From: Thraustochytrium sp. TN22
Lineage: Eukaryota; Sar; Bigyra; Thraustochytrida; Thraustochytriidae
Length of the DNA: 24,852 nt
NCBI GenBank assembly: GCA_013306675.1
Contig: JABLUY010000372.1
Coordinates: 1 to 24,852 of the forward strand
Direction: 5' to 3'
Both the position numbers and the translations under genes were made by a program. This document shows, piece after piece, positions 8,501-16,147 of this stretch. The notes under the pieces were generated by a model. The model had not been told where the DNA came from and did not search any database. It saw only the letters and a list, made by a program, of their open reading frames with translations. Every line of letters begins with the position of its first letter. Position 1 is the stretch's first letter.

Positions 8501-11208
8501 AAGAGGACCTTCTTCCTGCCGCTGCTCCACCTCGCGTGCTTCTCGGGCCACTTGGCGCACGGCTCGCTGTTGTGCTCTGGACCGACGTGCGTCTCCTTCG
8601 CCAGAGCGCCTCGCTTACCGTGCAGGAGATCCTGTCCTGCCTGGCTGGGCTCACTGGCTACAAATTGACCCTGGAGGTCCTTCGTGTCAACGGAGACGGT
8701 GCGTCCTACGCGGTCCAGAGGCTAGCTGCGGATCCAAGCCAGAGGACAGACGGACGCCGCTCGGTCCTGAAACTCTACGTGGCACATTTGCCCTCCACCG
8801 GCCCCGTGCAGCAGCGCAAGTACAGCGTAAGACTTCCCAGCGGCCCGCTCAACATCCCGCCCAAGCCAACTAGCAACGCCACGAGTGGCAGCGGCGGCGC
8901 TTTGACCCACCCGGCGACCGCCCGGAGTCCAGTCCCAACGGTCGCCAACGGTCGGCCCACTCTTCCTGATCGTTCTGTCCCAGACAGGCAGAGACCCAAC
9001 TCAGCCTCGGGCGCGGGCGCGGACGCGGGCACGAGCGCGAGCGCAAGCGCGGGCGCGAGCGCGGGGAGCCTCGGGCGTCTCGATGCTGTCTACGTGACGA
9101 TTAGCGCCGCCGCGACAGCGGCGCGCGGCGAGCGAGGCGAGTTTGGCGCTGCCAGCACCGAAGACCATGGGCTCACATGGTACGCCCTGACGACGAGCCT
9201 CGCGGCCTTTCTGCACAAACGGAGGGCCGGCGGGTTGACCACTGAGGACGATGCGCGGAGGCGCAACGGCGAGGCTCTGCTGGATCAGCTTCGCGCCACG
9301 CACCAGACGCACCTGGCCAGCGTTCGGCGGCGAAAGCGTGCCGGCGAGGACGACGAGGAGAACGAGCCCAAGCACAAGGCGCAGAGGCTGGTCAAGTACT
9401 CAAACAAACCGCCTACGAGCCTGCATCTAGCGGGTGGTGCAGAGAACCCCTCAGCGTTTCACTTCACACGGAGCGGCGCGGACGAGCATCAGTTGGGCGA
9501 GCAAGTTCTCTTCAAGCACATGCTGAAGGTGGGCAAGTACCGTCTCAAGGCGCAGTCCAGCGAGCAAGACAGCTTCCGAGCCTTCGCCGAACTCTTCAAC
9601 ACGGTGATTCGCCAACAAGCTTATCTCGCCAATATCGATCCAACTCTGGCAACCCTGCGTTTGCGGCCCAAGTCGGAAAAGATGTTGAGGGACTACGCTA
9701 CGTGGCTGGACTCCCAAGGTGAGGTCGCTTTCAACATGCGGGATACCCTGAAGGGGGTTTCCGGGCATCTTCAAGGCCTGCACCCGGTGAGCGTGCGGAC
9801 TGTCGCAGCCAGCGACCAAGAGGTTTTGGTCTCTGCAGAGACGCAGCACGTGGCCGAACTCTTCTCGCTCCTCGACCAGCTCCGTGAGGAGGAGCGCAAC
9901 GCGCTCGTGCTAGACATCTTCGGCAAGAGTAGGTATCTGGGCGACCTCGACCGGTACGAGCTCGTGCGCGACGCCGCACCGGCCACCTTCCTCACAGCTC
10001 CTTTCCTCGTGCAGCACCGCATGCAGGACCATCCTTCCATTGTCCAGCGCGTCACGGAGCTGGTGAACGAGCTCCCTGCGCGGGACGATCAGACCTGGCG
10101 GAGGAGTGAGAATCTCAACTCGCGCATTTTCTGCTCGGCGTGCAAGCGCCGCCGGACAGACCACCGCGACCGGAGCGCTGTTGGCTGGAGCTGTAAAGAG
10201 TCGCAGATTCACTCGTGGAGCGCGCCTCTTCTATGTAGCTTTCCGCGGCACTACTTCAACGGGCCGGATCTAACCTGTCGCCTTTTCGAAGAGCACACTG
10301 TGGAAGAGAAGGCCCTGCTTCGGAACGTCCGAGGGGTCCTCCAGAAGCTACTCGAACTGGAGGGTGGACCTGTCCAGTCTACTATCCTCTTGCGCTTGCC
10401 GTATGCACCCTGTGGTGGCCGAAGCCAAGGAAGCTTCGGTCTCAAGGCTCAGATCGATCATCTGCAGGACTCTTTCGGTTTACGTCCTGGATCGTCCCGC
10501 AACAAATGGATCTCCGACGTGCAGGTCGAAGCGTACACTGCGGCCCTTCGTGTGCGGCTGCGCCGCTCTCCCGGGTCAAGCGCACGCCAGACGCTTCTGT
10601 TCGCCCCTCACCTGCTCGGTGCCAACCACGCAGGCGACCGGAAGCGCTTCTTTGGGCACTACTTCGCCGACCAAAAGAGCCTCAAGAAGTTTCAAGATGG
10701 CGTCGAGACGCTGCCAAGCGATGCGGAGCTCGCTCTGTTTCCGGTGCTGGCGACGGGGACGCTGCACTGGGTCCTGATCTTTGCAGACATCAAGGGGCAG
10801 CGTTTCTACACCTATGACCCATTCGCCGGGTCCTCCTCCCACGAATTCACGAGCACGTACCACATCCACATTGCGAGTGCCAGATTTTTCCTCGGCGCAG
10901 ACGCAGACGACTGGCCCTGGGTGCACCAGAGCGGTTTTCAAGAGAACTCCTTCGACTGCGGCATTTACGTCGCGGCCATGATGCACGTGCTCATGTTCGA
11001 CCGGAGCAAGCCCATCGCAGAAGCGTGCGAAGCGGTCAAGCCAGGGCGCTCCGAGCAAGATCTCGGGCACCTTCGCGAGAGCGTGCTCCTCACCCTCGCT
11101 GACATCATCTCGGACTCTGTCCACATTCCCAGCGCACTCAAGGCGACGACAAGAGACGAGTTCTACGCCTCCTTCCCACCAACTGATGACTTCTTCGGGC
11201 GTGTGTAG
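5584..11208 (+). CDS. DDE transposase fused to Ulp1-like cysteine protease
   Basis: One uninterrupted 1874-residue frame with no stop or frameshift. Residues about 100-190 form a zinc-ribbon-like domain with CPWC (119-122) and CSRC (158-161), resembling DUF6729 transposon proteins as I remember them. The transposase core follows: Asp506 in RIDCTF, Asp588 in VVYSDNCCH, then LDAWHWLHRW (Asp609, His612), and Glu807 in GTNANENFHR. This order fits a MULE/KDZ-like RNase H-fold transposase. A low-complexity Ala/Ser/Gly linker lies near residues 1140-1160, and a Cys-rich patch (FCSAC) near 1517. The C terminus is a C48/Ulp1-type protease: His1728 (HWVL), Asp1745 (YDPF), Gln1786 and Cys1792 (FDCGIY). 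It probably catalyses excision and insertion. The protease may remove SUMO-like modifiers or process the protein; that part is inference. The ATG at 5584 is the first in frame, and an upstream exon is possible. Confidence 0.85.
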   Translation: MREGPANELPATTHVLEEEQDAAAPPEAPSASTTAKPRSKQITAAEEAFIGQTTGELESMRAKSPENFRKRFSTSNFKSWVVYPPMDKATSPQLIQRRAVGCWWPSAMFFEMMDKGIVCPWCEHVMRDPRGTWVSARESREVVSYESTWLLVARQYTCSRCQRAFRNTTDAFLAGCPEVTRHRFNIIVTNRLAIERPLARMLTSLWVECGQRPVELALGAHVAYYEQLHELYLLQWGQEHKVDCTDRELGAGPGGTTKKGTIDDHFAALHALNDAAHIEEPSADEKREEELALKLVRLQFKDVIPSRVEKLKKLQMCVTPDGRPLAPLDAMLWTPEFCARLTSSSDCAPYAGLIRNGDAAAERPKPNHIRRAMNSVYKDVSKHWDTLCRRAKLSPLPLERAKTLVARHEDRERRNSAARAQVQADQDALKARAEAAAAERAKAEAERLLGLGKIDPFGDFEDPNGFNGFCIGRKYLGGIAWSLFRDKARFMLREVVSAPARILRIDCTFNFARKVQMREVNEKKVADYYQPFQAVMTVCNELNQVIWYQGLRDGEHSSNEIWRSLRAFNEVRKAIDGIDYKPDVVYSDNCCHVRRAIQRIWPDVDVKLDAWHWLHRWDAILAQNSSHALVRLFKEALSNALLQPDEDHLVAARAGHDRPVAIGRKERATMPRKIQDVETLRQRLFLVLHAFMEADSHADLQNNTAKLAQACRIDRNEDQGVGATDREDRANAGLLDQIMRVMHASIEGGRAVRIFKTSIDRKTVWDFIENMMKHVNKGCLSDKDGVDLHTMKADGTILTARGTNANENFHRFLNAVIGSRVVGLLRADIILLYCAFTHNRSRAADINGQNTTSGVARHSSAHHQLRANSLASKLGMPMPYNIRIPAALSADLSLGVSLLPLVSAESAANEPDISSSTSFQLPRIEGGIASDSALRAGIEQAWVILAALELAFPRDQRQKNVAHLLAHVSALPQEDLLPAAAPPRVLLGPLGARLAVVLWTDVRLLRQSASLTVQEILSCLAGLTGYKLTLEVLRVNGDGASYAVQRLAADPSQRTDGRRSVLKLYVAHLPSTGPVQQRKYSVRLPSGPLNIPPKPTSNATSGSGGALTHPATARSPVPTVANGRPTLPDRSVPDRQRPNSASGAGADAGTSASASAGASAGSLGRLDAVYVTISAAATAARGERGEFGAASTEDHGLTWYALTTSLAAFLHKRRAGGLTTEDDARRRNGEALLDQLRATHQTHLASVRRRKRAGEDDEENEPKHKAQRLVKYSNKPPTSLHLAGGAENPSAFHFTRSGADEHQLGEQVLFKHMLKVGKYRLKAQSSEQDSFRAFAELFNTVIRQQAYLANIDPTLATLRLRPKSEKMLRDYATWLDSQGEVAFNMRDTLKGVSGHLQGLHPVSVRTVAASDQEVLVSAETQHVAELFSLLDQLREEERNALVLDIFGKSRYLGDLDRYELVRDAAPATFLTAPFLVQHRMQDHPSIVQRVTELVNELPARDDQTWRRSENLNSRIFCSACKRRRTDHRDRSAVGWSCKESQIHSWSAPLLCSFPRHYFNGPDLTCRLFEEHTVEEKALLRNVRGVLQKLLELEGGPVQSTILLRLPYAPCGGRSQGSFGLKAQIDHLQDSFGLRPGSSRNKWISDVQVEAYTAALRVRLRRSPGSSARQTLLFAPHLLGANHAGDRKRFFGHYFADQKSLKKFQDGVETLPSDAELALFPVLATGTLHWVLIFADIKGQRFYTYDPFAGSSSHEFTSTYHIHIASARFFLGADADDWPWVHQSGFQENSFDCGIYVAAMMHVLMFDRSKPIAEACEAVKPGRSEQDLGHLRESVLLTLADIISDSVHIPSALKATTRDEFYASFPPTDDFFGRV

Positions 11209-11259
11209 ATTTAACGGACTAACGGCTTTCTGGCCCCTGCTTATCCCCATACCGCAGGT

Positions 11260-11276
11260 TGGGGGGAGAAAACTAG
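11260..11276. repeat. Candidate right terminal inverted repeat
   Basis: Reverse-complement partner of 4772-4788 (14 of 17 matches), 51 bp after the transposase stop codon. The sequence immediately outside (AAAGTGAC) only loosely resembles that outside the left end (AAAATGGG), so no target duplication is established. Confidence 0.3.
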
Positions 11277-11390
11277 AAAGTGACTTAAACCCCTGGCTGG
11301 CCCCCGCCGTGGCCCGCCTCAGCCTGCTTGGGCCACGCGCGGGGCGACTTCACCGAGAGGCGCCAAAACCTCGTTGTCAACCACCGCTTC

Positions 11391-11421
11391 GCCTCGGCTC
11401 GGCTCGCCTCGCCTCGCCTCG
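11391..11421. repeat. GCCTC-type repeat upstream of formiminotransferase-like gene
   Basis: Six units of GCCTC or GGCTC in tandem, about 100 bp upstream of the ATG at 11522. It belongs to the same unit family as 146-180 and 12562-12686. The rest of 11277-11521 is GC-rich and shows no gene. Confidence 0.8.
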
Positions 11422-11521
11422 GCACGCGTCGTGCCGCGCTGCATCGGCCGGTCGCCCGCCTCGGCGAGCTAGGCCTGTCTGCGCAGCGGGGTCCGAGTCT
11501 GCGTCTGCCGCGGCGCGCGGG

Positions 11522-12400
11522 ATGCGGCTCGTGTCGAACGTGTACGTGTCGTGCGGCGGCGGGCGCGGGCTGGTGGACCGCCTGCGCGAAGCGGCCGGCG
11601 GCTCGTGCGTGAATGTCTTCTCCGACGCGGCGTACGGGCGCTCGTCGCTGACGCTGGCCGGAGAGCTGGAGGCCGTGTGCCAGGCGGCAGCGTCCGTGGT
11701 GGGCTTGGCGACGCGCGAGCTGCGACTGGACGACCACCACGCGCTGCACCCGCGCATCGGCGTTGCGGACCATGTGTTGCTGGCGCCAGTGCACCGGGAG
11801 GACCTCGGCGCGCTCGAGGACAGCGCGCACGAGCTCGCGCGCCGCCTGGCCGAGGAGAACCCCGGACTCAAGACCGCCGCGTACTCGCGCGCGCACCCGC
11901 TCGCAGCGCTGCGCCGGGCCACGCCCTACTTTTCGCCCAGCGCGCTCAGCGGCCCGCTTAACCCTGCCGATGACCACACTGACGAGGCTTGCCGCAACCC
12001 GACCTTCGGGCCGGACCGCTTCGACCCGAGCCTTGGCATGACCTGCGTCGGCGCCGCGCCCTGGGTCACCAACTTTAACGTCGCGCTGCCGGCCTCCTGC
12101 GGCAGCCTGCGCGAGGCGCGCCGCGTCGCCACGGCCATCCGCACGCGCGGCGGCGGCCCGCACGCGCTACCCGCGCTCGAGGCCGTCGGCCTCGCGCACG
12201 TTGACGGCACCTTCGAGGTCGCGTGCAACCTGCGCGACGTCGAGGAGACCGACCCGGCCGACGTCGAAGCCGCCATCGCCAAGCTCATCGGCGAGCCTGT
12301 CCGCGGCTACCTCATCGGCAAGCCTTGGTCCGAGCTCGTCTCGCTCGCCACCAGCGACGCCTTCGCCAACGAGGGCCTCCGCTACAGCGTCGCCCTGTGA
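11522..12400 (+). CDS. Stand-alone formiminotransferase-domain protein (FTCD-N-like)
   Basis: 292 residues resembling the formiminotransferase half of FTCD, which moves the formimino group of formiminoglutamate to tetrahydrofolate in histidine breakdown. It is closest in layout to the short plant FTCD-like proteins. Recognisable stretches are the N-terminal strand MRLVSNVYVSCGGG, SDAAYGRSSLTL, the active-site region HPRIGVADH with His76 at the expected catalytic position, the TNFNVAL strand near the middle, and GTFEVACNLRDVE near the C terminus. No cyclodeaminase domain follows before the stop, so the protein is single-function. The open frame extends back to 11186, but residues before 11522 overlap the transposon's 3' end and a repeat and look non-coding; family alignment supports the ATG at 11522. 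Plant relatives lack a proven role, so substrate is uncertain. Confidence 0.8.
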   Translation: MRLVSNVYVSCGGGRGLVDRLREAAGGSCVNVFSDAAYGRSSLTLAGELEAVCQAAASVVGLATRELRLDDHHALHPRIGVADHVLLAPVHREDLGALEDSAHELARRLAEENPGLKTAAYSRAHPLAALRRATPYFSPSALSGPLNPADDHTDEACRNPTFGPDRFDPSLGMTCVGAAPWVTNFNVALPASCGSLREARRVATAIRTRGGGPHALPALEAVGLAHVDGTFEVACNLRDVEETDPADVEAAIAKLIGEPVRGYLIGKPWSELVSLATSDAFANEGLRYSVAL

Positions 12401-12561
12401 ATGAATATCTCCCTCTCCTCGCGCCCGCCTCTTTCCCCCAAGATGCAACTTACCGGCACCACGCCCGGGCCCACTCACTTTAAAAATCAACCCAATGTCC
12501 TGTCCATGTCACCCATGCCGTACTTCGTTGTTTCCGAGCCTGAACTGGCTTGTCTGTCCCA

Positions 12562-12686
12562 GGCTCGCTTCGCCTCGCGTCGCCTCGCCTCGCCTCGCGT
12601 CGCCTCGCCTCGCCTCGCCTCGCCTCGCCTCGCGTCGCCTCGCCTCGCCATCGCCTCGCCTCGCCTCGCCTCGCCTCGCCTCGCGC
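12562..12686. repeat. GCCTC/GCGTC pentanucleotide array (about 24 units)
   Basis: About 125 bp of 5-bp units, mostly GCCTC with interspersed GCGTC and one shifted CATCGCC interruption near 12650. The plus strand is entirely C/T-rich with regular G. It is the longest copy of a repeat family that also occurs at 146-180 and 11391-11421. Confidence 0.9.
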
Positions 12687-12870
12687 TCCAACTCCGGCCC
12701 CGCGGGCCTTTGGTCGTACCCTGCGTGCGTGGCGAGCGCGGCGCCGACGGCCTGGGAGCCCGGGGCCTCGGTGGCCGAGTCGACCAGAAAGCAGGCAGAA
12801 GCAGGCAGGTGGGCAGACCCAAGTCGAGCCGTGGCGCGCCCGAAGCCGAGCCGGCGCGCGCGGCCGAGGA

Positions 12871-12909
12871 CCGGCAGGCGGGCAGGCAGGCGGGCAGGCA
12901 AGCAGGCGG
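12871..12909. repeat. GGCAGGCGGGCAGG tract
   Basis: Alternating GGCAGGC and GGGCAGGC units in the leader region of the PH-domain gene. This is the complement of the CCTGCC/CCCGCC type seen at 4457-4562. Confidence 0.75.
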
Positions 12910-13096
12910 CCCCGCGCGCGCACGCCGGCGCCCAGGCCCGCCCGCGCCCCGCGCGAGGGGAGCGGCGGCGGCGGGGAGGGGCCCAACGCCCATGAGCACA
13001 GCGCCGACCGCGTGACGGAAGACAACCGGCGCGCGCAGGGCCGCGCGGGGCGCCGCGGCACGGCGGCGCAGCGCCCGAGCGCCGGCGACGGCCGCC

Positions 13097-15859
13097 ATGG
13101 AGACGGGCGCGAGGGGCGACGGCGGCAAAGCCGCCAGGATGCAGGCGCAGCTACGCAGCCTGACGCAGGAGCTGGCGCAGGAGGTGGACAGGCACAGGTC
13201 GGTGGTAGCTTCGCTGCGCTCGGTGGACCGCGCGGCCTCGCCCGCGGCGCCCTGGCGCAGCTCTCGCAGTGGCCAGATGCGCCGCTACGGCTCGAGCAAG
13301 TCCGCGGCCACGGAGCTGGAGCAGAGCGAGCCTGCCACGGCGCTCACGGCGCTCACGGCGCTCGAAGCCAGCGCGGATGGCGAGGAGGAGGAAGAGGAGG
13401 AGGAAGAGGAAGCGGGAAAGGGGGAGATAGGAGAGGAGGAGGAGGACAGCGACGTTGATGCGCAGCGCAGTCCCGGCGCAAGGAGGAGCGCTCTTTCGCC
13501 GCTGGGCTCTCACGATGGCGGCGTCGCAAGCGCGAGCCCATGCGCCAGCATGAGTCCCAGCGCTACCCCGTCGCCTATGAGTCTAGCCTCGCCCCACCCT
13601 GAGCCAAACGGAACCGGCAATTGCGCGCCTCGGGCGGGCTCGCCCGATAGCGCCCAGAGCCGCGTGCAGCTCTCTGAAGCGGACGGGAACCAGTCCTTCT
13701 TCCTCCATGCGGTCTTCGCACTGGTCAAAGCCAAGCTGGAGTGGGAGACGCAGGTGCTCGAGAGTCTGCGCATCAAATACCCCGAGTTGCCGGCCAGCAA
13801 TGAAGCCATCATGTATGGCCACCTGCGCAAGGGCAAGGGCCATAACGCGCGCAGCAAGTTCGTCGTCGTCTCGCCGGGCTTGCTCACCTACCTCAACAGC
13901 AGCGCCGCACCCAGCGTGCAGGACGGCAGCGGCAGCGGTGCCGCTGTCACAGGCGTCTCGGGCGTCGGCGGCGCCGGCAGCAGCGGCGCCGACGGAGGCG
14001 GAAGCGGAAGCGGCGGCAGCGGCGGGGGCGCCATGCCGCCCTTCCTCTCGGCGTCGCCGCTGCTGCTCTTCAGCAAGGCACACAAGGACAAGCGAGAGCC
14101 TGTCAAGACACTGCGTGTGCCGCCCGGGACGCGCTGCCGGCCGCTGGAGAAGAAGCAGGGACGCTTCGCCTTTGAGATCGTCGACCCAGGGGCGCGCAGC
14201 GACGCGAGCGCCACCACGCGCCTCTATGGCGCCGCCGTGGTGGAGTCTGGCGGCGGCGATTCCAAGTCAGGCGCGGAAGCGCGCATCTGGGCGGCCAGCT
14301 CCGAGGACGAGCGCGTGCGCTGGATGCGCGTCATCGAAGATGCCGCGCAGCTGGAGTCCAGCATGGAGGACGAGAGCAACTTGGTGGAAGAGAGCGAGCT
14401 CAACGACGCGCATGCCGACATCTCGCGCTGCAACTCGCCCGATGCCTACCTGGAGACACTCGGTAAGGTCTTCGGCCTTGGCCATCTGCGCGCGTCCGAA
14501 CTTATGCTTGCGCTGCACGATGACGCCGTGGCAGCCGCCGCCGACGAGACGCGGTCGGCCTTTAGCTTTCCCGACGAGGAGCTCCCGGTACTGGGTTCCA
14601 AGCGCGTCGTCCTCCCTGTCGCCTGGGTGCACGACAAGCTGCACCTGCCTCGGGGCGGCATTTCGCAGGACTCCACCATGGTGCAGGTTCTCAAGGACAT
14701 GCAACGCGACACGATTGAGATCAACGGCAAGCGCTTCAAGGGCCACTCAGAGCTCGTTGGCAAGCGCAGCGCTGGATCTAGTGGCACCTTCGCCAGCCCG
14801 GCTGTCTGCTCCATCGTGTGCGAGATCGCTCGCGAGATCCAACGCCACTCGCTTGAGGTCGACCTCACCGAGGCCGAGGCGCTCGAGCTCGCGCACGAGG
14901 TCCTGCTCTCTTGCAATCGGACGCAGTCGGGCGGCAACACTCTCGACGCCGTCTCTGTGCTGTGCGCGAATCCCGACTTTTCTTTCGTCGCCTCCGACAC
15001 CTCCGTGGCGGCGCAGCCGCTGCGAATCCGCGTCTACAACGCGCCCAGGGCGCGCCACGCCCCCAGGCAAGGGGCCTCTCCGCGTAGCGGTAGCGGTAGC
15101 GGCAGTGGCAGCGGCTCCGGCCCCGGCAGCGGTGGGAGCAGCAATGGCTTGAGCGCCAATGCCAATCAGAACAGCAGCAGCAACAACTACATCAACAACA
15201 ACGGCCTCGGCGACGCCTTTCTTGGGGCCCCGGTGCTCTCTGGCTTCCGCCCCGCGTCGCGGCGCGCATCCCGACGGAATCGCTCGTCCAGCCAGCCCAC
15301 ACCCCCGCCCCCCGAGGAGGAGCGCGTGCGCCGGACGAGTCTCAAGCTCGGGTCGCCGGAGAACAAGCCCATGCACAGGAAGACTTCGTCGGAGGGAGAT
15401 TTTAGCCTCGCCGCGCTCAATCTCAAAGACGAGGAGGAGAACGGCAAGTCAGATGCGCTCACACCCATGGCCACGCCTACGCCCGGCGCGTCGCACGGAC
15501 ATCCACAGCAACAGCCGCAAGCGTCCAGTGCATCGAGCAAGGCCTCGCACGCGGACTTCCGGCTCTCGCTTTCCAAGCTGCGTCATCGCAGGCGCGCTTC
15601 GGAGCCGCTCCAATTTGACGTGCCTTTGGACGTCGCAGCGGCTGGCGACCTTAATCCAGGACCTCGCGTGGAGATTTGCGTCGTTATGCACTACAAGGTA
15701 TGCAACGCGAACTTTCAGGACGAGTCCGACGCTGTCTGGGCCCGAGTCCGCGCCAAGTTCCGGCGCACCTTTGCGCTTGTTGGCCAGCGCAAGACTGTCG
15801 CTCTGGGTCAAGGCCTCATTTCGCTCAGCCTACTGCCACACAGTGGGCGTCTGTTCTGA
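13097..15859 (+). CDS. PH-domain protein with low-complexity inserts
   Basis: A 920-residue protein. The start is well supported because the ATG sits in a perfect GCCGCCATGG context. Features in order: a short N-terminal helix (about 12-45), an acidic poly-Glu tract (about 95-118), then a PH-like domain from YGHLRKGKG (about 239) to a closing helix containing DERVRWMRVIEDA (about 404-416). This domain is split by a Gly/Ser loop (about 272-312). Residues about 450-650 form a second conserved-looking globular region that I cannot name, including a CNRTQSGGNTLDAV stretch. Gly/Ser and Ser/Asn tracts follow, and a C-terminal segment around EICVVMHYKVCNANF. Likely a membrane-phosphoinositide-binding signalling or trafficking protein. 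The C terminus ends abruptly, and a missed terminal intron is possible: a GTATGC occurs at 15699. Confidence 0.75.
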   Translation: METGARGDGGKAARMQAQLRSLTQELAQEVDRHRSVVASLRSVDRAASPAAPWRSSRSGQMRRYGSSKSAATELEQSEPATALTALTALEASADGEEEEEEEEEEAGKGEIGEEEEDSDVDAQRSPGARRSALSPLGSHDGGVASASPCASMSPSATPSPMSLASPHPEPNGTGNCAPRAGSPDSAQSRVQLSEADGNQSFFLHAVFALVKAKLEWETQVLESLRIKYPELPASNEAIMYGHLRKGKGHNARSKFVVVSPGLLTYLNSSAAPSVQDGSGSGAAVTGVSGVGGAGSSGADGGGSGSGGSGGGAMPPFLSASPLLLFSKAHKDKREPVKTLRVPPGTRCRPLEKKQGRFAFEIVDPGARSDASATTRLYGAAVVESGGGDSKSGAEARIWAASSEDERVRWMRVIEDAAQLESSMEDESNLVEESELNDAHADISRCNSPDAYLETLGKVFGLGHLRASELMLALHDDAVAAAADETRSAFSFPDEELPVLGSKRVVLPVAWVHDKLHLPRGGISQDSTMVQVLKDMQRDTIEINGKRFKGHSELVGKRSAGSSGTFASPAVCSIVCEIAREIQRHSLEVDLTEAEALELAHEVLLSCNRTQSGGNTLDAVSVLCANPDFSFVASDTSVAAQPLRIRVYNAPRARHAPRQGASPRSGSGSGSGSGSGPGSGGSSNGLSANANQNSSSNNYINNNGLGDAFLGAPVLSGFRPASRRASRRNRSSSQPTPPPPEEERVRRTSLKLGSPENKPMHRKTSSEGDFSLAALNLKDEEENGKSDALTPMATPTPGASHGHPQQQPQASSASSKASHADFRLSLSKLRHRRRASEPLQFDVPLDVAAAGDLNPGPRVEICVVMHYKVCNANFQDESDAVWARVRAKFRRTFALVGQRKTVALGQGLISLSLLPHSGRLF
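13381..13446. repeat. GAG/GAA-rich tract encoding poly-Glu
   Basis: Purine-rich triplet tract encoding an interrupted glutamate run in the PH-domain protein. The antisense reading gives a Leu-rich frame, which is a shadow. Confidence 0.75.
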
Positions 15860-15955
15860 CCGTGAGGGAGATCTACCGTCAGGTGTTGCAATGGGCAGCG
15901 GCCGACGATCGCGATGCGCACGCCGCGCTTGAACGCAATTCACCCTCACGGTCAG
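15856..15955. repeat. 13-bp perfect inverted repeat at the PH-gene stop codon
   Basis: CTGACCGTGAGGG (15856-15868) is exactly complementary to CCCTCACGGTCAG (15943-15955), with 74 bp between. The left arm contains the TGA stop of the PH-domain gene. The transcript could fold into a stem at its 3' end. The element lies between two convergent genes, so a role in 3'-end formation or a small foldback insertion are both possible. Confidence 0.7.
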
Positions 15956-16147
15956 TGCACAGGCCGACGACCACGCCCGCCAGCCGTGCCCCGATGCGCG
16001 TCTCTTCTCTTGCGCGCATCGCGCATAAGTGCATCTTCGCACGCACATGCACACAAACAAACCAAATCAAGGCTCGCAGTGCACCTTCTTGGCGAAGCTG
16101 CGCCTGCGACGACAACTTGAATGCAATAAGGTAAATTCTTTTCAGGC

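Larger units (their letters stand above)
4772..11276 (+). mobile_element. Probable autonomous DNA transposon with transposase-Ulp1 gene
   Basis: The element is inferred from the large transposase gene at 5584-11208 and from AT-richer sequence that begins and ends sharply around it. The proposed limits come from a short imperfect inverted repeat: CCAGTTTTTTTCCCCCA at 4772-4788 and, as its reverse complement with 14 of 17 matches, TGGGGGGAGAAAACTAG at 11260-11276. I could not find a clean target-site duplication next to these ends, so the exact boundaries are tentative. The presence of a DDE transposase is much better supported. Base composition and codon choice in this block look less GC-biased than in the flanking host genes, consistent with a separate origin. 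Confidence 0.6.
12401..13096. other. Repeat-rich upstream region of PH-domain gene
   Basis: Nearly 700 bp between the formiminotransferase-like stop and the next ATG. It contains a long GCCTC/GCGTC array (12562-12686) and a GGCAGGCGGGCAGG tract (12871-12909). Open frames through it on both strands only reflect these repeats. It presumably holds the 3' end of the upstream gene and the promoter and leader of the downstream gene. Confidence 0.6.

Noticed and set aside
12401-13015. Repeat-derived open frames with Ala-Ser-Pro-Arg-Leu repeats
   Set aside because: Pentanucleotide arrays stay open in several frames on both strands. The peptides are direct translations of the GCCTC repeat.
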